DNA of 42,931 nt, taken from contig NZ_JAGWUA010000017.1 of the NCBI RefSeq assembly GCF_028868675.1, positions 1-42,931 on the forward strand, written 5' to 3'. This DNA is from Bradyrhizobium sp. Its GTDB lineage: Bacteria > Pseudomonadota > Alphaproteobacteria > Rhizobiales > Xanthobacteraceae. The notes under the pieces were generated by a model. It saw nothing but the letters and a program-made list of their open reading frames with translations, ran no database searches and was not told where the DNA came from. Every line of letters begins with the position of its first letter. Positions within the stretch are counted from its first letter, which is position 1. Below, piece by piece: positions 14,995 through 24,104 of the stretch. The position numbers and the translations under genes were made by a program.

Positions 14995-17718
14995 ATGGTT
15001 CAGCAGCGCCGCGATCCCGAACAACGACCCTCGCCGGAGGCGCTGCTGGAGGCCGCCCGGCGCGAGGAGAGCGCGAGCGGCAAGCTCAAGATCTTCGTCG
15101 GCGCCGCCCCCGGCGTCGGCAAGACCTACGAGATGCTCACGAGCGCGCATGCCAGGCGCAAGGCCGGCGTCGACGTCGTCGTCGGCTACATCGAGACCCA
15201 TGGCCGCGCCGAGACCGAGGCGCTGCTGCACGGGCTCGAGGTGATCCCGCGCAAGCGGCTCGACTATCGCGGCCAGGTCCTGGAGGAAATGGACATCGAC
15301 GCGGTGATCGCACGCCGCCCGAAGCTCGCGCTGGTCGACGAGCTCGCCCACACCAACGCGCCCGGCAGCCGCCACCCCAAGCGCCATCTCGACGTCGAGG
15401 AACTACTGTCGCACGGTATCGACGTCTACACCGCCGTCAACATCCAGCACATCGAAAGCCTCAACGACGTCGTTGCCCAGATCACCCATGTCCGGGTGCG
15501 CGAGACCGTGCCGGACTCGGTGTTCGACCGCGCCGACGCGATCGAGCTGATCGATCTCACGCCCGACGACCTGATCCAGCGGCTGAAGGAGGGCAAGGTC
15601 TATGTGCCCCGGCAGGCCGAGCGGGCGCTCGAGCATTATTTCTCGCCGGGCAACCTGACCGCGTTGCGCGAGCTGGCGCTGCGGCGCACCGCCGAGCGCG
15701 TCGACGAGCAGCTTCTCACCCACATGCAGGCCAATGCGATCGCCGGCCCCTGGGCCGCAGGCGAGCGTATCCTGGTCTGCGTCAGCGAGGATCCGCGCGC
15801 GGCCGGCCTCGTGCGCTACACCAAGCGCATCGCCGACCGGCTGCATGCGCCGTTCACCGCGATCTCGATCGAGACGCGGCGCAGCCTGCAATTGTCCGAC
15901 GCGCAGCGCGACCGGCTGGCCGACACGCTGCGGCTCGCCGAAGCGCTCGGCGGCGAGGCGCTGACCATTCCCGGCGTCGGGCGCCGCATCGCCGACGACG
16001 TCGTGAATTTCGCGCAGGGCAACAACGTCACACAGATCGTGATCGGCAAGTCGACCCGGCCGCGCTGGTTCGAACTGACGCGCGGTTCGATGGTGCACGA
16101 TCTGGTCCGCCGCGCCGGCAACATCACCGTCCACGTCATCGCCGGCGACGAGGTGCCAGGAGAGCCAGCGCCGAAGATCGCGGTGCAGACGGCGGCGCGC
16201 TCCGAACCGTTCGATCCGCTGCCCTACGTGAAGGCGATCGGCGTCGTGCTGATCGGCCTCGGCGCAGCCGCGCTGCTCCGGCCGCGGTTCGGCATCGAGA
16301 ACGTCGATCTGGTCCTGCTGACCGCGATCGTGGCGGTGGCCGTGCGCTACGGCCTGTGGCCTTCGCTGCTGGCGACCGTGGCGGCCTCGCTGTCGTACAA
16401 CTTCTTCTTCCTGCCGCCGATCTATACTTTCACGATCACCGATCCGACCAACGTCACGGCCTTCGTGTTGTTCCTGGTGGTGGCAGTGCTGGTCTCCAAC
16501 GTCGCGGCCCGCGTGCGCATCCAGGCCGATACCGCGATCGGCAGGATCAGGATGACCGAGCAGCTCTACGCTTTCAGCCGCAAGCTCGCCGGCACCGGCA
16601 CGCTCGACGACGTCCTGTGGGCGACCGCCTACCAGATCGCGCTGATGCTGAAGGTGCGCGTGGTGCTGCTCTTGCCGGAGCACGGCGTGCTCACCGTCAA
16701 GTCGGGTTATCCGCCCGAGGACCAGCTCGACCAGGCCGACCTTGCCGCCGCCAACTGGGCCTGGAGCAACGACCGGCCCGCCGGCCGCGGCTCCGATACG
16801 CTGCCGGGCGCCAGGCGCCTGTTCCTGCCGATGCGCACCGGCCGCGGCCCGATCGGTGTGATCGGCATCGACAACGACCGCACCGGCCCGCTGCTGACGC
16901 CGGACCAGCGCCGGCTGCTCGACGCGCTCGTGGACCAGGGCGCGCTCGCGATCGAGCGCGTGCTGCTGGTCGAGGACATGGACCGCGTCAGGCGCACCGT
17001 CGAATCCGAGCGGTTGCGCGCGGCGCTGCTCACCTCGATCTCGCACGACCTCAAGACGCCGCTCGCATCCGTGCTGGGCGCGGCCTCGACCATCCGGGAC
17101 CTTACGGGTGCGCTGTCGGATACCGAAAAGCGCGACCTGCTCGCAACCGTGATCGACGAATCCGAGCGGCTCAACCGCTTCATCGCCAATTTGCTCGACA
17201 TGACGAAGCTCGAATCCGGCGCCATCGTGCCGAAGACCGCGCTGCACGATCTCGGCGAGATCATCGGCAGCGCGCTGCGGCGGGCGGCCAAGATCCTGAC
17301 CCGCCACAAGGTCGAGCTCGAACTTGCGGCCGACCTGCCGATGCTGGCGCTGGACGCCGTGCTGTTCGAGCAGGCGCTGTTCAACCTGCTCGACAACGCC
17401 GCAAAATACTCCCCGCCGGAGACCACGATTTCGATCCGCAGCCGGCGTGACGGGAATCGGGTCGTGCTGGAGATCGCCGACGAGGGCGAGGGCATTCCCG
17501 CAGGTGAGCTCGAGAGCGTGTTCGACAAGTTCTACCGCGTGCAGAAGGGCGACCACGTCCGCCCCGGCACCGGACTCGGGCTCGCGATCTCCCGCGGCTT
17601 CGTCGAGGCCATGTACGGCACCATCTCGGCCGCCAACCGCAGCGACCGCAGCGGCGCGGTGCTGACCATCAGCCTGCCGATCCCCGCCGAGACCCACGCA
17701 TTGGATACCGCGGCATGA
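14995..17718 (+). CDS. kdpD: Sensor histidine kinase KdpD
   Basis: A 907-residue sensor (E. coli 894). Domains in order: an N-terminal KdpD domain with Walker A GAAPGVGKT (36-44) and LALVDELAHTNAPGSRH; a universal-stress-protein-like domain (about 250-380); four close-spaced membrane helices (about 410-505); a GAF-like region (about 530-660); and the kinase core with the phosphorylated His684 in SISHDLKTPLAS, N-box LLDNAAKYSP and GTGLGLAISRG. It responds to low K+ and phosphorylates KdpE. The ribosome site is weak, only a GGAG about 18 bases upstream. Its stop overlaps the kdpE start by four bases. Confidence 0.96.
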   Translation: MVQQRRDPEQRPSPEALLEAARREESASGKLKIFVGAAPGVGKTYEMLTSAHARRKAGVDVVVGYIETHGRAETEALLHGLEVIPRKRLDYRGQVLEEMDIDAVIARRPKLALVDELAHTNAPGSRHPKRHLDVEELLSHGIDVYTAVNIQHIESLNDVVAQITHVRVRETVPDSVFDRADAIELIDLTPDDLIQRLKEGKVYVPRQAERALEHYFSPGNLTALRELALRRTAERVDEQLLTHMQANAIAGPWAAGERILVCVSEDPRAAGLVRYTKRIADRLHAPFTAISIETRRSLQLSDAQRDRLADTLRLAEALGGEALTIPGVGRRIADDVVNFAQGNNVTQIVIGKSTRPRWFELTRGSMVHDLVRRAGNITVHVIAGDEVPGEPAPKIAVQTAARSEPFDPLPYVKAIGVVLIGLGAAALLRPRFGIENVDLVLLTAIVAVAVRYGLWPSLLATVAASLSYNFFFLPPIYTFTITDPTNVTAFVLFLVVAVLVSNVAARVRIQADTAIGRIRMTEQLYAFSRKLAGTGTLDDVLWATAYQIALMLKVRVVLLLPEHGVLTVKSGYPPEDQLDQADLAAANWAWSNDRPAGRGSDTLPGARRLFLPMRTGRGPIGVIGIDNDRTGPLLTPDQRRLLDALVDQGALAIERVLLVEDMDRVRRTVESERLRAALLTSISHDLKTPLASVLGAASTIRDLTGALSDTEKRDLLATVIDESERLNRFIANLLDMTKLESGAIVPKTALHDLGEIIGSALRRAAKILTRHKVELELAADLPMLALDAVLFEQALFNLLDNAAKYSPPETTISIRSRRDGNRVVLEIADEGEGIPAGELESVFDKFYRVQKGDHVRPGTGLGLAISRGFVEAMYGTISAANRSDRSGAVLTISLPIPAETHALDTAA

Positions 17719-18404
17719 GCGCCAACCCGATCAAGGTTCTGGTCATCGACGACGAGCCGCCGATCCGCAAATTGCTGCGGATGGGGCTGTCGACGCAGGG
17801 CTATGACGTCCTGGAGGCCTCGAACGGCAAGGTCGCCCTGGAGAAGCTCGCCGAGGAGCCGGCACTGATCATTCTCGATCTCGGCTTGCCCGATATCCAG
17901 GGCCATGAGCTGTTGCGCACCATCCGCGCCCGCAACGAGAGCGTGCCGATCGTGGTGCTGTCGAGCCGGGGCGACGAGGCCGGCAAGGTGCAGGCGCTCG
18001 ATCTCGGCGCCGACGATTATCTGACGAAGCCGTTCGGCATGGATGAGCTGCTGGCGCGGATGCGCGCCGCGCTTCGGCACCAGCTGCAGATCAAGGGCGA
18101 GCGGCCGGTGTTCCGCACCGGCGATCTGTCCGTCGATCTCGTTCGCCGCATCGTCAAGGTCGGCGAGACGGACGTGAAGCTGTCGCCGAAGGAATACGAC
18201 CTGCTGCGCGTGCTGGTGCAGCATGCCGGCAAGGTGCTGACCCACCGCTTCCTGCTCAGAGAATTGTGGGATGAGTTGACCGACGCGCAATATCTGCGCG
18301 TCTATGTGCGCCAGCTTCGCCAGAAGATCGAAGCCGATCCGGAACGACCGCAATATGTGCTGACGGAGACGGGAATCGGCTATCGGTTGAAGGCGGGGGA
18401 TTAA
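17715..18404 (+). CDS. kdpE: Response regulator KdpE (OmpR/PhoB type)
   Basis: A 229-residue regulator (E. coli 225). The receiver domain has acidic pocket IDDEPP near residues 11-16, the phospho-accepting Asp55 in ILDLGLPD, and the late Lys in YLTKPFG. The C-terminal winged helix contains LSPKEYDLLRVLVQHAG and YLRVYVRQLRQKIE. Phosphorylated KdpE activates kdpFABC transcription. ATGA overlap with kdpD implies coupled translation. The shared motif at 9641 and 9882 is its likely target. Confidence 0.96.
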   Translation: MSANPIKVLVIDDEPPIRKLLRMGLSTQGYDVLEASNGKVALEKLAEEPALIILDLGLPDIQGHELLRTIRARNESVPIVVLSSRGDEAGKVQALDLGADDYLTKPFGMDELLARMRAALRHQLQIKGERPVFRTGDLSVDLVRRIVKVGETDVKLSPKEYDLLRVLVQHAGKVLTHRFLLRELWDELTDAQYLRVYVRQLRQKIEADPERPQYVLTETGIGYRLKAGD

Positions 18405-18495
18405 GGCCGGGACATTTGACCAGAGAGAGCTTCAACGACCCTTTCCAGTAGGCGCGCGGAGCCCTTCCAATCTCCGGTATTTTCGAGGCCTTTCC

Positions 18496-18520
18496 GGAAC
18501 TCCAACCCGGGTTCGGGTTT
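18496..18520 (+). promoter_or_regulatory. Possible EcfG (general stress sigma) promoter before ligD
   Basis: GGAAC (18496-18500) is followed after 18 bases by TT, which fits the loose rhizobial form GGAAC-N18/19-TT, although the fuller -10 CGTT reads GTTT here. It lies 60 bp before the ligD start, in the only gap between kdpE and ligD. The match is short and could be chance. Confidence 0.27.
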
Positions 18521-18579
18521 TGGTTCCGGGCTGGAGGTTTGCCTGATAGGCTTCTCTCCAGGACGATGCGGGACCGGAC

Positions 18580-21216
18580 GTGCTCAGAAACCTTGCCACC
18601 TACCGGAAGAAGCGCGACTTCGAGAAGACGCCGGAGCCCTCCGGCGAGGTCGCGGTCGCGCCGTCGAAGCAGCGGCGCTTCGTGATCCAGAAGCACGACG
18701 CGACCCGGCTGCACTACGATTTCCGGCTCGAGTTCGACGGCGTATTCAAGTCGTGGGCGGTGACCAGGGGGCCCTCGCTCGATCCGCATGACAAGCGGCT
18801 GGCAGTCGAGGTCGAGGACCATCCGCTCGACTATGGCGACTTCGAAGGCACCATTCCCGAAGGTCAGTACGGCGGCGGGACGGTCATGCTATGGGACCGC
18901 GGCACCTGGGAATCCGAGGACCCCGAGCGCGGCTTCAAGAAGGGCGATCTGAAGTTCACCCTGCATGGCGACAAGCTGCACGGCAGCTGGGTGCTGGTGC
19001 GGATGCGCAAGCGGGACGGGGAGAGGCGCACCAACTGGCTGCTGATCAAGCATCGCGACGAATATGCGCGCGAGGGCAAGGCCAACGATATCCTGGACAA
19101 CGACAGGTCGGTCGCATCCGGCCGTCCGATGGAGCAGATCGAGGCGGGCAAGGGGCGGGCGCCAAAGCCGTTCATGCGGACGAACGGAGGCAAGGCCGAT
19201 GCGGTCTGGCAGTCCGACCGCGCGGAAGAGACGCGCGGGCGCACGGTCAAACCCGCGCCGCGCAAGGCCCTGAAGAGGTCAAGGGCCTCGACCGCGACGA
19301 CGGCGAAGAAGGTCTCCGAAATACCGGATTTCGTCGCGCCGCAGCTCTGCACGCCGGTCGAGCGGCCGGCGGCCGGCGAGGGCTGGTGCCACGAGATCAA
19401 GTTCGACGGCTACCGCGTGCAGCTTCGTGTCGAGGACGGCGAAGCGACGCTGAAGACCCGCAAGGGTCTCGACTGGACCGAAAAATTCCCGGCGATCGCC
19501 AGGAACGGCAGCGCGCTGCCGGACGTGCTGATCGATGGCGAGATCGTCGCGCTCGACCGCAACGGCGCGCCGAGCTTTTCGGTGCTGCAGGCAGCGCTGT
19601 CGGACGGCAAGACCGACGATCTGATCTTCTTCGCCTTCGATCTGCTGTTCGCCGAAGGCGCCGACTTGCGCCGGCTGCCGCTCGGGGAGCGGAAGGCGCG
19701 GCTCAAGAAGCTCTTGGCCGGCCGCGGGGCAAGGTCGAGCCGGATCCGCTATGTCGAGCACTTCGAAAGCGGCGGCGACGCCGTGCTGCAGTCGGCCTGC
19801 AAGCTCGATCTGGAAGGCGTGGTGTCGAAGCGGCTGGATGCGCCCTATCGTTCCGGCCGCACCGAGAGCTGGACCAAGGCCAAATGCCGCGCCGGCCATG
19901 AGGTCGTGATCGGCGGCTACAAGACCACCAACGGAAAATTCCGCTCGCTGATGGCGGGTGTGCATCGCAACGGCCATCTGGCTTTCGTCGGTATGGTCGG
20001 CACGGGATTCGGCGCCGACAAGGTCAGGCGGATCATGCCGCTGTTGAAGGCCGTGGCATCCGACGAGAATCCATTCGGCGGCGAGAACGCGCCGAAGAAG
20101 ACCCGCGACGTGCATTGGCTGAAACCCGAGCTGGTCGCCGAGATCGAATTCGCCGGCTTCACCGCGGACGGCAACATCCGGCAGGCCGCGTTCAAGGGGC
20201 TGCGACAGGACAAGCCGGCCGAGGAGGTGGAGGCGGAAACGCCGGTCAGGACGAGGCTCGCGAGCCCGGCTCCGAGCGGCAAGGCGGGCAAGCGTCTGAA
20301 GGACGCCGGCCAGGCCGAGGTGATGGGCGTCGTCATCTCCAAGCCCGACAAGGAGCTGTGGCCGGACGGCGGCGACGGCGAACCGGTGACGAAGCTCGAT
20401 CTCGCGCGCTATCTGGAAGCGGTCGGCGAATGGATGATCGCGCACCTCAAGGGCCGGCCGTGCTCGCTGATCCGCGCGCCCGACGGCATCCATGGCGAGA
20501 AGTTCTTTCAGCGTCACGCCATGCAGGGCACGTCCAACCTGCTGGAGCTCGCAAAGGTCTCCGGCGACCGCAAGCCTTACCTGCAGATCGACCGCGTCGA
20601 GGGACTGGCGGCGGTGGCGCAGATCGGGGGAGTCGAGCTCCATCCCTGGAACTGCGCCCCCTTCGAATACGACACGCCGGGCCGGCTGGTGTTCGACCTC
20701 GATCCGGCGCCCGACGTCGCGTTCGCCGACGTCGTCGAAGCCGCAAAGGAGATGCGGCAGCGCCTCGCCGCTCTCGGCATGGAGAGTTTCTGCAAGACCA
20801 CCGGCGGCAAGGGCCTGCATGTGGTCGTGCCGTTGCGCCACGGCGCCAGAGACGAGGTGAGCTGGAAGGAGGCCAAGACCTTTGCGCAGGGCGTCTGCCG
20901 CTGGATGGCGGATGACGCGCCGGGCCGCTATCTGCTCAACATGGCGAAGAAGCTGCGCAACGGAAAGATATTCCTCGATTACCTGCGCAACGACCGCATG
21001 TCGACCGCGGTGGCGCCGCTGTCGCCGCGAGCTCGCGACGGCGCCACCGTTTCCATGCCGCTGACCTGGACGCAGGTGAAGGGCGATCTCGATCCGAGGG
21101 GCTACACCGTCCGCACCGTGCCGGCCCTGCTGGCGCGCTCGAAGGCGTGGGACGGCTATGACGATGCGGCATCATCGATCAAGGCAGCGATCAGGAAGCT
21201 CGCGGGGAAGGTGTAG
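18580..21216 (+). CDS. ligD: Multifunctional ATP-dependent DNA ligase LigD (non-homologous end joining)
   Basis: An 878-residue protein with all three LigD domains in the Pseudomonas order. The 3'-phosphoesterase domain (about 20-190) has [16 protein letters not shown] and the [11 protein letters not shown] motif. The ligase domain (about 245-530) has adenylation motif I KFDGYR with Lys274 and [12 protein letters not shown]. The polymerase/primase domain (about 575-870) has the catalytic pair in FDLDP (Asp706, Asp708) and [13 protein letters not shown]. It repairs double-strand breaks together with Ku. The start is GTG at 18580; no in-frame ATG with a better ribosome site is nearby. No Ku gene is in this window. 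Confidence 0.95.
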   Translation: MLRNLATYRKKRDFEKTPEPSGEVAVAPSKQRRFVIQKHDATRLHYDFRLEFDGVFKSWAVTRGPSLDPHDKRLAVEVEDHPLDYGDFEGTIPEGQYGGGTVMLWDRGTWESEDPERGFKKGDLKFTLHGDKLHGSWVLVRMRKRDGERRTNWLLIKHRDEYAREGKANDILDNDRSVASGRPMEQIEAGKGRAPKPFMRTNGGKADAVWQSDRAEETRGRTVKPAPRKALKRSRASTATTAKKVSEIPDFVAPQLCTPVERPAAGEGWCHEIKFDGYRVQLRVEDGEATLKTRKGLDWTEKFPAIARNGSALPDVLIDGEIVALDRNGAPSFSVLQAALSDGKTDDLIFFAFDLLFAEGADLRRLPLGERKARLKKLLAGRGARSSRIRYVEHFESGGDAVLQSACKLDLEGVVSKRLDAPYRSGRTESWTKAKCRAGHEVVIGGYKTTNGKFRSLMAGVHRNGHLAFVGMVGTGFGADKVRRIMPLLKAVASDENPFGGENAPKKTRDVHWLKPELVAEIEFAGFTADGNIRQAAFKGLRQDKPAEEVEAETPVRTRLASPAPSGKAGKRLKDAGQAEVMGVVISKPDKELWPDGGDGEPVTKLDLARYLEAVGEWMIAHLKGRPCSLIRAPDGIHGEKFFQRHAMQGTSNLLELAKVSGDRKPYLQIDRVEGLAAVAQIGGVELHPWNCAPFEYDTPGRLVFDLDPAPDVAFADVVEAAKEMRQRLAALGMESFCKTTGGKGLHVVVPLRHGARDEVSWKEAKTFAQGVCRWMADDAPGRYLLNMAKKLRNGKIFLDYLRNDRMSTAVAPLSPRARDGATVSMPLTWTQVKGDLDPRGYTVRTVPALLARSKAWDGYDDAASSIKAAIRKLAGKV

Positions 21217-21230
21217 GCCACCCCTCAAAG

Positions 21231-21301
21231 CGTCATTCCCGGCTGCGCAAGGCGCAGACCCGGAATGGTGTTGCGAGATTCCGGGCTTGCAGCCGACCAG
21301 G
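21231..21301. repeat. Palindromic repeat between convergent ligD and treY, with terminator-like hairpin
   Basis: The core is a long hairpin: 21234-21248 pairs with 21252-21267 around a three-base AAG loop, including a perfect CTGCGC/GCGCAG stem and an outer CATTCC/GGAATG stem. A decayed second half (GAGATTCCGGGCTTGC) follows. It fills the gap between two convergent genes, where it could stop transcription from both sides, although there is no U-run. The right end is approximate. Confidence 0.6.
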
Positions 21302-21322
21302 GGAGACCGGCCGTAGGTGAGG

Positions 21323-24103
21323 TCAGGCGCGCTCGCGCCTGCGCATCGGTCTTGCCGTCGCTCTGGCACGGGCCCTGAGGACTGCGGCGGGGAATGCTCC
21401 GCAGATCTCCGAGACCGGGACTGCCGCGCCGTCGATGCCCGCCATCGCATATGCCCCGAGCTGAACGACGGCGTCGAAGGCATCGGCCCTCGGCCAGTCC
21501 CGACCGCCCTGCGTCAACGGCGCGAACCATCGTCCGACCACCGTGATCGCGGCATCGCGGCCGTTCCGCCGCGCGAAGGCGATGACATGGCTGGCGTGGG
21601 GGCCGTTCACCTCGAGCGGCTCATAGCCGCCGTCGGTAAAGACCCCGGCGAGTTCGGCGCGCAACGCGAGCAGCCGGCGCGTCCAGGCGAATTTGATGCG
21701 GCCGTCCGGCCATCTCTGCGCGAGTTCGGACCAATCCGGATCGTCCAATGACGCAATCGCTGCGCGGCGGGCGGAAAAATTCACCGGACGGCGGTTGTCG
21801 GGATCGACCAAAGACAAGTCCCAGAGCTCGGTGCCCTGATAGAAATCCGGGACTCCAGGCAAGGTGGCCTTGAGCGCGAGCTGGCTCAGCGAGTTCAGCG
21901 CGCCGAGCAGGGCGGTGCGTCCTGCCAGCGCCCGCAGCGACTGCAAGAATTCAGCCGACAGCGAAGGATCGAGGATCTTTGCGATGAAGTCCCGCGCGCC
22001 AGCCTCATAGTCCGCGTTCGGGTTGAGCCAGCTCGTCTCTTCCTTGCCCTCGCGCGCCGCCTTGAGCGCATAGGCCTGCATGCGCTCGACGAAGCCGTCA
22101 TCCGGCCCGTCGACGGGCCACGCTCCGAGCAGCGCCTGGTACAGCATGTATTCGAACGTCGCCGACGGCGCCCGCATATCGCCCTTGAGCCTGACGTGCG
22201 GGGCATTGAGGACCTTCCAGCGCGCGACCGCGGCCGTCCATTCGCCGGCGATCCCGGCGAGCGCCGCGATCCGCGCCCGTGCGTCCTCGCCGCGCTTGGT
22301 GTCGTGGGTGGCGGTGGCCGTCATGCCGTGCGGCCATTGCCGGGCGCGCGCCTGCATGATCTGGTGAAACGCCGGAATCGGCATCCCGGCCGCCGATGGA
22401 TCGCCGCCGACCTCGTTCAGCGCGATCAGCCGGTGGTAGCGATAGAACGTAGTGTCCTCCAGCGACTTCGCCATCATCGGCCCGGTGAATTGCTGCACCT
22501 TCAGCGCAAAGCGGCGTACGCGCGGCGCGCTGTGCGGCGGACGGCCGGGGGCGAGCAGGTCCATGGTGAGGGCGTCGCGCAGGAAGGCGAAGATGCCCTC
22601 ATCGGCCGCGAACCAGTCGCCGCGGGCGCGTTCGACGGTCGCCTCGATCAGCGCGCGGTCGTGCGCGGTCGGGCCGGTCGTGGTGAGATAGGTGCGGTAG
22701 ACCGGGAAATGCAGCACGTAGAGCTCGAGCGCCTGCCGCAGGCTGTCGGCGGAGAAGTCGCGCGTGGAGTAGTGGCCGTTGGCGATGCGGGCGAGCAGGC
22801 GCCATAGCACCGTGAATTCGGAGGTCAGCAGCGTCTCCAGCACGCGCCGCTTCGCCGCCATCAGATAGGGCGCGAGCCGCGGCGGCCGGTTGCTGATTTG
22901 TCGCCAGGTCTCATCGAGGGCCTCCAGTCCGTGCGCATCCACCAGCACCTGCGTGATGACGTTCATCCATTCATAGCCGGTGGTGCCGGATACGCCCGCA
23001 AAGCGCGGCAGGTCTTCGTGCTCGCACAGGATCTTCTCGACCACGGTGTAGAAGGCTCTTGCGCCCTGCGCCTCGCGCACCAGCCGGCGCAGCCGCAGGC
23101 AGTATTGCGCGGGATCGCGCAGGCCGTCGATGTGGTCGAGACGCAGGCCCTGCAGGCGGCCGTCGGCGATCAACTGCCGGACCAGGCGATGCGTGGCGGC
23201 GAACGTGCCGGGATCCTCGACGCGGAGACCCGCGAGCCCGTTGACGTCGAAGAAGCGGCGGTAGTTGATGTCGCTCGAGGCGAGCCGCCAATGGCCGAGC
23301 TTGTAATGCTGCCGCTCGAGCAGGTGATGCAGCGTCAGCGTCTGCGCCGGCCGGTCCTGGCCCGCGCGGTAGACGCCAAGGCCGCGTGCGATGAGATCGG
23401 CCGCGCCGGGAATGTCTCTCAGCGCGGACTTGAAGGCAGGGGCTTCGCGGCGGCTCGGGTGACGCAAGCCCTTGTAGCGCGCCGCGAGCGCAAGCAGGTG
23501 CTGGCCGGCCGCGCTCTCATCCGCATCGGCCTCCTTCACGATCATCCGCAGCATCTCGCCGTAGCGCTCGGGCGCAATCGGCAGGCGATGCTCGAAATAC
23601 CAGGCGGAGAAGCTGCCTTCCCGCGCGTCGTAACGCAGCTCGATCTCGCCGCGCTCCAGCGCATCGCCATAGGCCGAGCCGAGGATTGGCAGCAGTACGC
23701 CTCCGCGTGCGCGATAGGGCAGTTGATCCCAATCGATGTCGAATGAGACGGCGTGCGGCGAGGCCGGTCCCCATTCCAGCACGTCGAGCCACCAGGGATT
23801 GTCGGCAAAATGCACGCCGAGATGGTTCGGCACGAAGTCGATGATCAGGCCGAGATCGTGCCGTCGCAGTGCTTCGCTGAGCCGCGCAAAGCCATCGGCG
23901 CCGCCGAGCTCGGGATTGAATTCGCCGTGATCGACGATGTCGTAGCCATGGGTCGAGCCCTTGCGCGCCTTCATCAGCGGCGAGGCATAGAGATGCGAGA
24001 TGCCGAGCGCCTTCAGATAGGGCACGATCTCGACGGCCTTGTCGAAGTCGAAATCGGCGGTGAACTGCAGGCGGTAGGTGGCGAGCGGGATCACAGGCGG
24101 CAT
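21323..24103 (-). CDS. treY: Maltooligosyltrehalose synthase TreY
   Basis: A 926-residue GH13 enzyme that turns the reducing end of a maltooligosaccharide into a terminal trehalose unit. The family opening ATYRLQFTADFDFDKAVEIV is followed by SHLYASPLMKARKGSTHGYD and IIDFVPNHLGV. Catalytic residues are Asp323 in GLRLDHIDGL, Glu356 in VVEKIL and an Asp in THDTKRGEDARAR. The start at 24103 is one base after the treZ stop, so translation is probably coupled; the open frame to 24247 lies inside treZ. It is the last gene of the six-gene leftward operon. Confidence 0.96.
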   Translation of the reverse strand: MPPVIPLATYRLQFTADFDFDKAVEIVPYLKALGISHLYASPLMKARKGSTHGYDIVDHGEFNPELGGADGFARLSEALRRHDLGLIIDFVPNHLGVHFADNPWWLDVLEWGPASPHAVSFDIDWDQLPYRARGGVLLPILGSAYGDALERGEIELRYDAREGSFSAWYFEHRLPIAPERYGEMLRMIVKEADADESAAGQHLLALAARYKGLRHPSRREAPAFKSALRDIPGAADLIARGLGVYRAGQDRPAQTLTLHHLLERQHYKLGHWRLASSDINYRRFFDVNGLAGLRVEDPGTFAATHRLVRQLIADGRLQGLRLDHIDGLRDPAQYCLRLRRLVREAQGARAFYTVVEKILCEHEDLPRFAGVSGTTGYEWMNVITQVLVDAHGLEALDETWRQISNRPPRLAPYLMAAKRRVLETLLTSEFTVLWRLLARIANGHYSTRDFSADSLRQALELYVLHFPVYRTYLTTTGPTAHDRALIEATVERARGDWFAADEGIFAFLRDALTMDLLAPGRPPHSAPRVRRFALKVQQFTGPMMAKSLEDTTFYRYHRLIALNEVGGDPSAAGMPIPAFHQIMQARARQWPHGMTATATHDTKRGEDARARIAALAGIAGEWTAAVARWKVLNAPHVRLKGDMRAPSATFEYMLYQALLGAWPVDGPDDGFVERMQAYALKAAREGKEETSWLNPNADYEAGARDFIAKILDPSLSAEFLQSLRALAGRTALLGALNSLSQLALKATLPGVPDFYQGTELWDLSLVDPDNRRPVNFSARRAAIASLDDPDWSELAQRWPDGRIKFAWTRRLLALRAELAGVFTDGGYEPLEVNGPHASHVIAFARRNGRDAAITVVGRWFAPLTQGGRDWPRADAFDAVVQLGAYAMAGIDGAAVPVSEICGAFPAAVLRARARATARPMRRRERA

Positions 24104-24104
24104 G

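Noticed and set aside
15403..17697. 764-codon open frame opposite kdpD
   Set aside because: Shadow of kdpD; no domain and no ribosome site.
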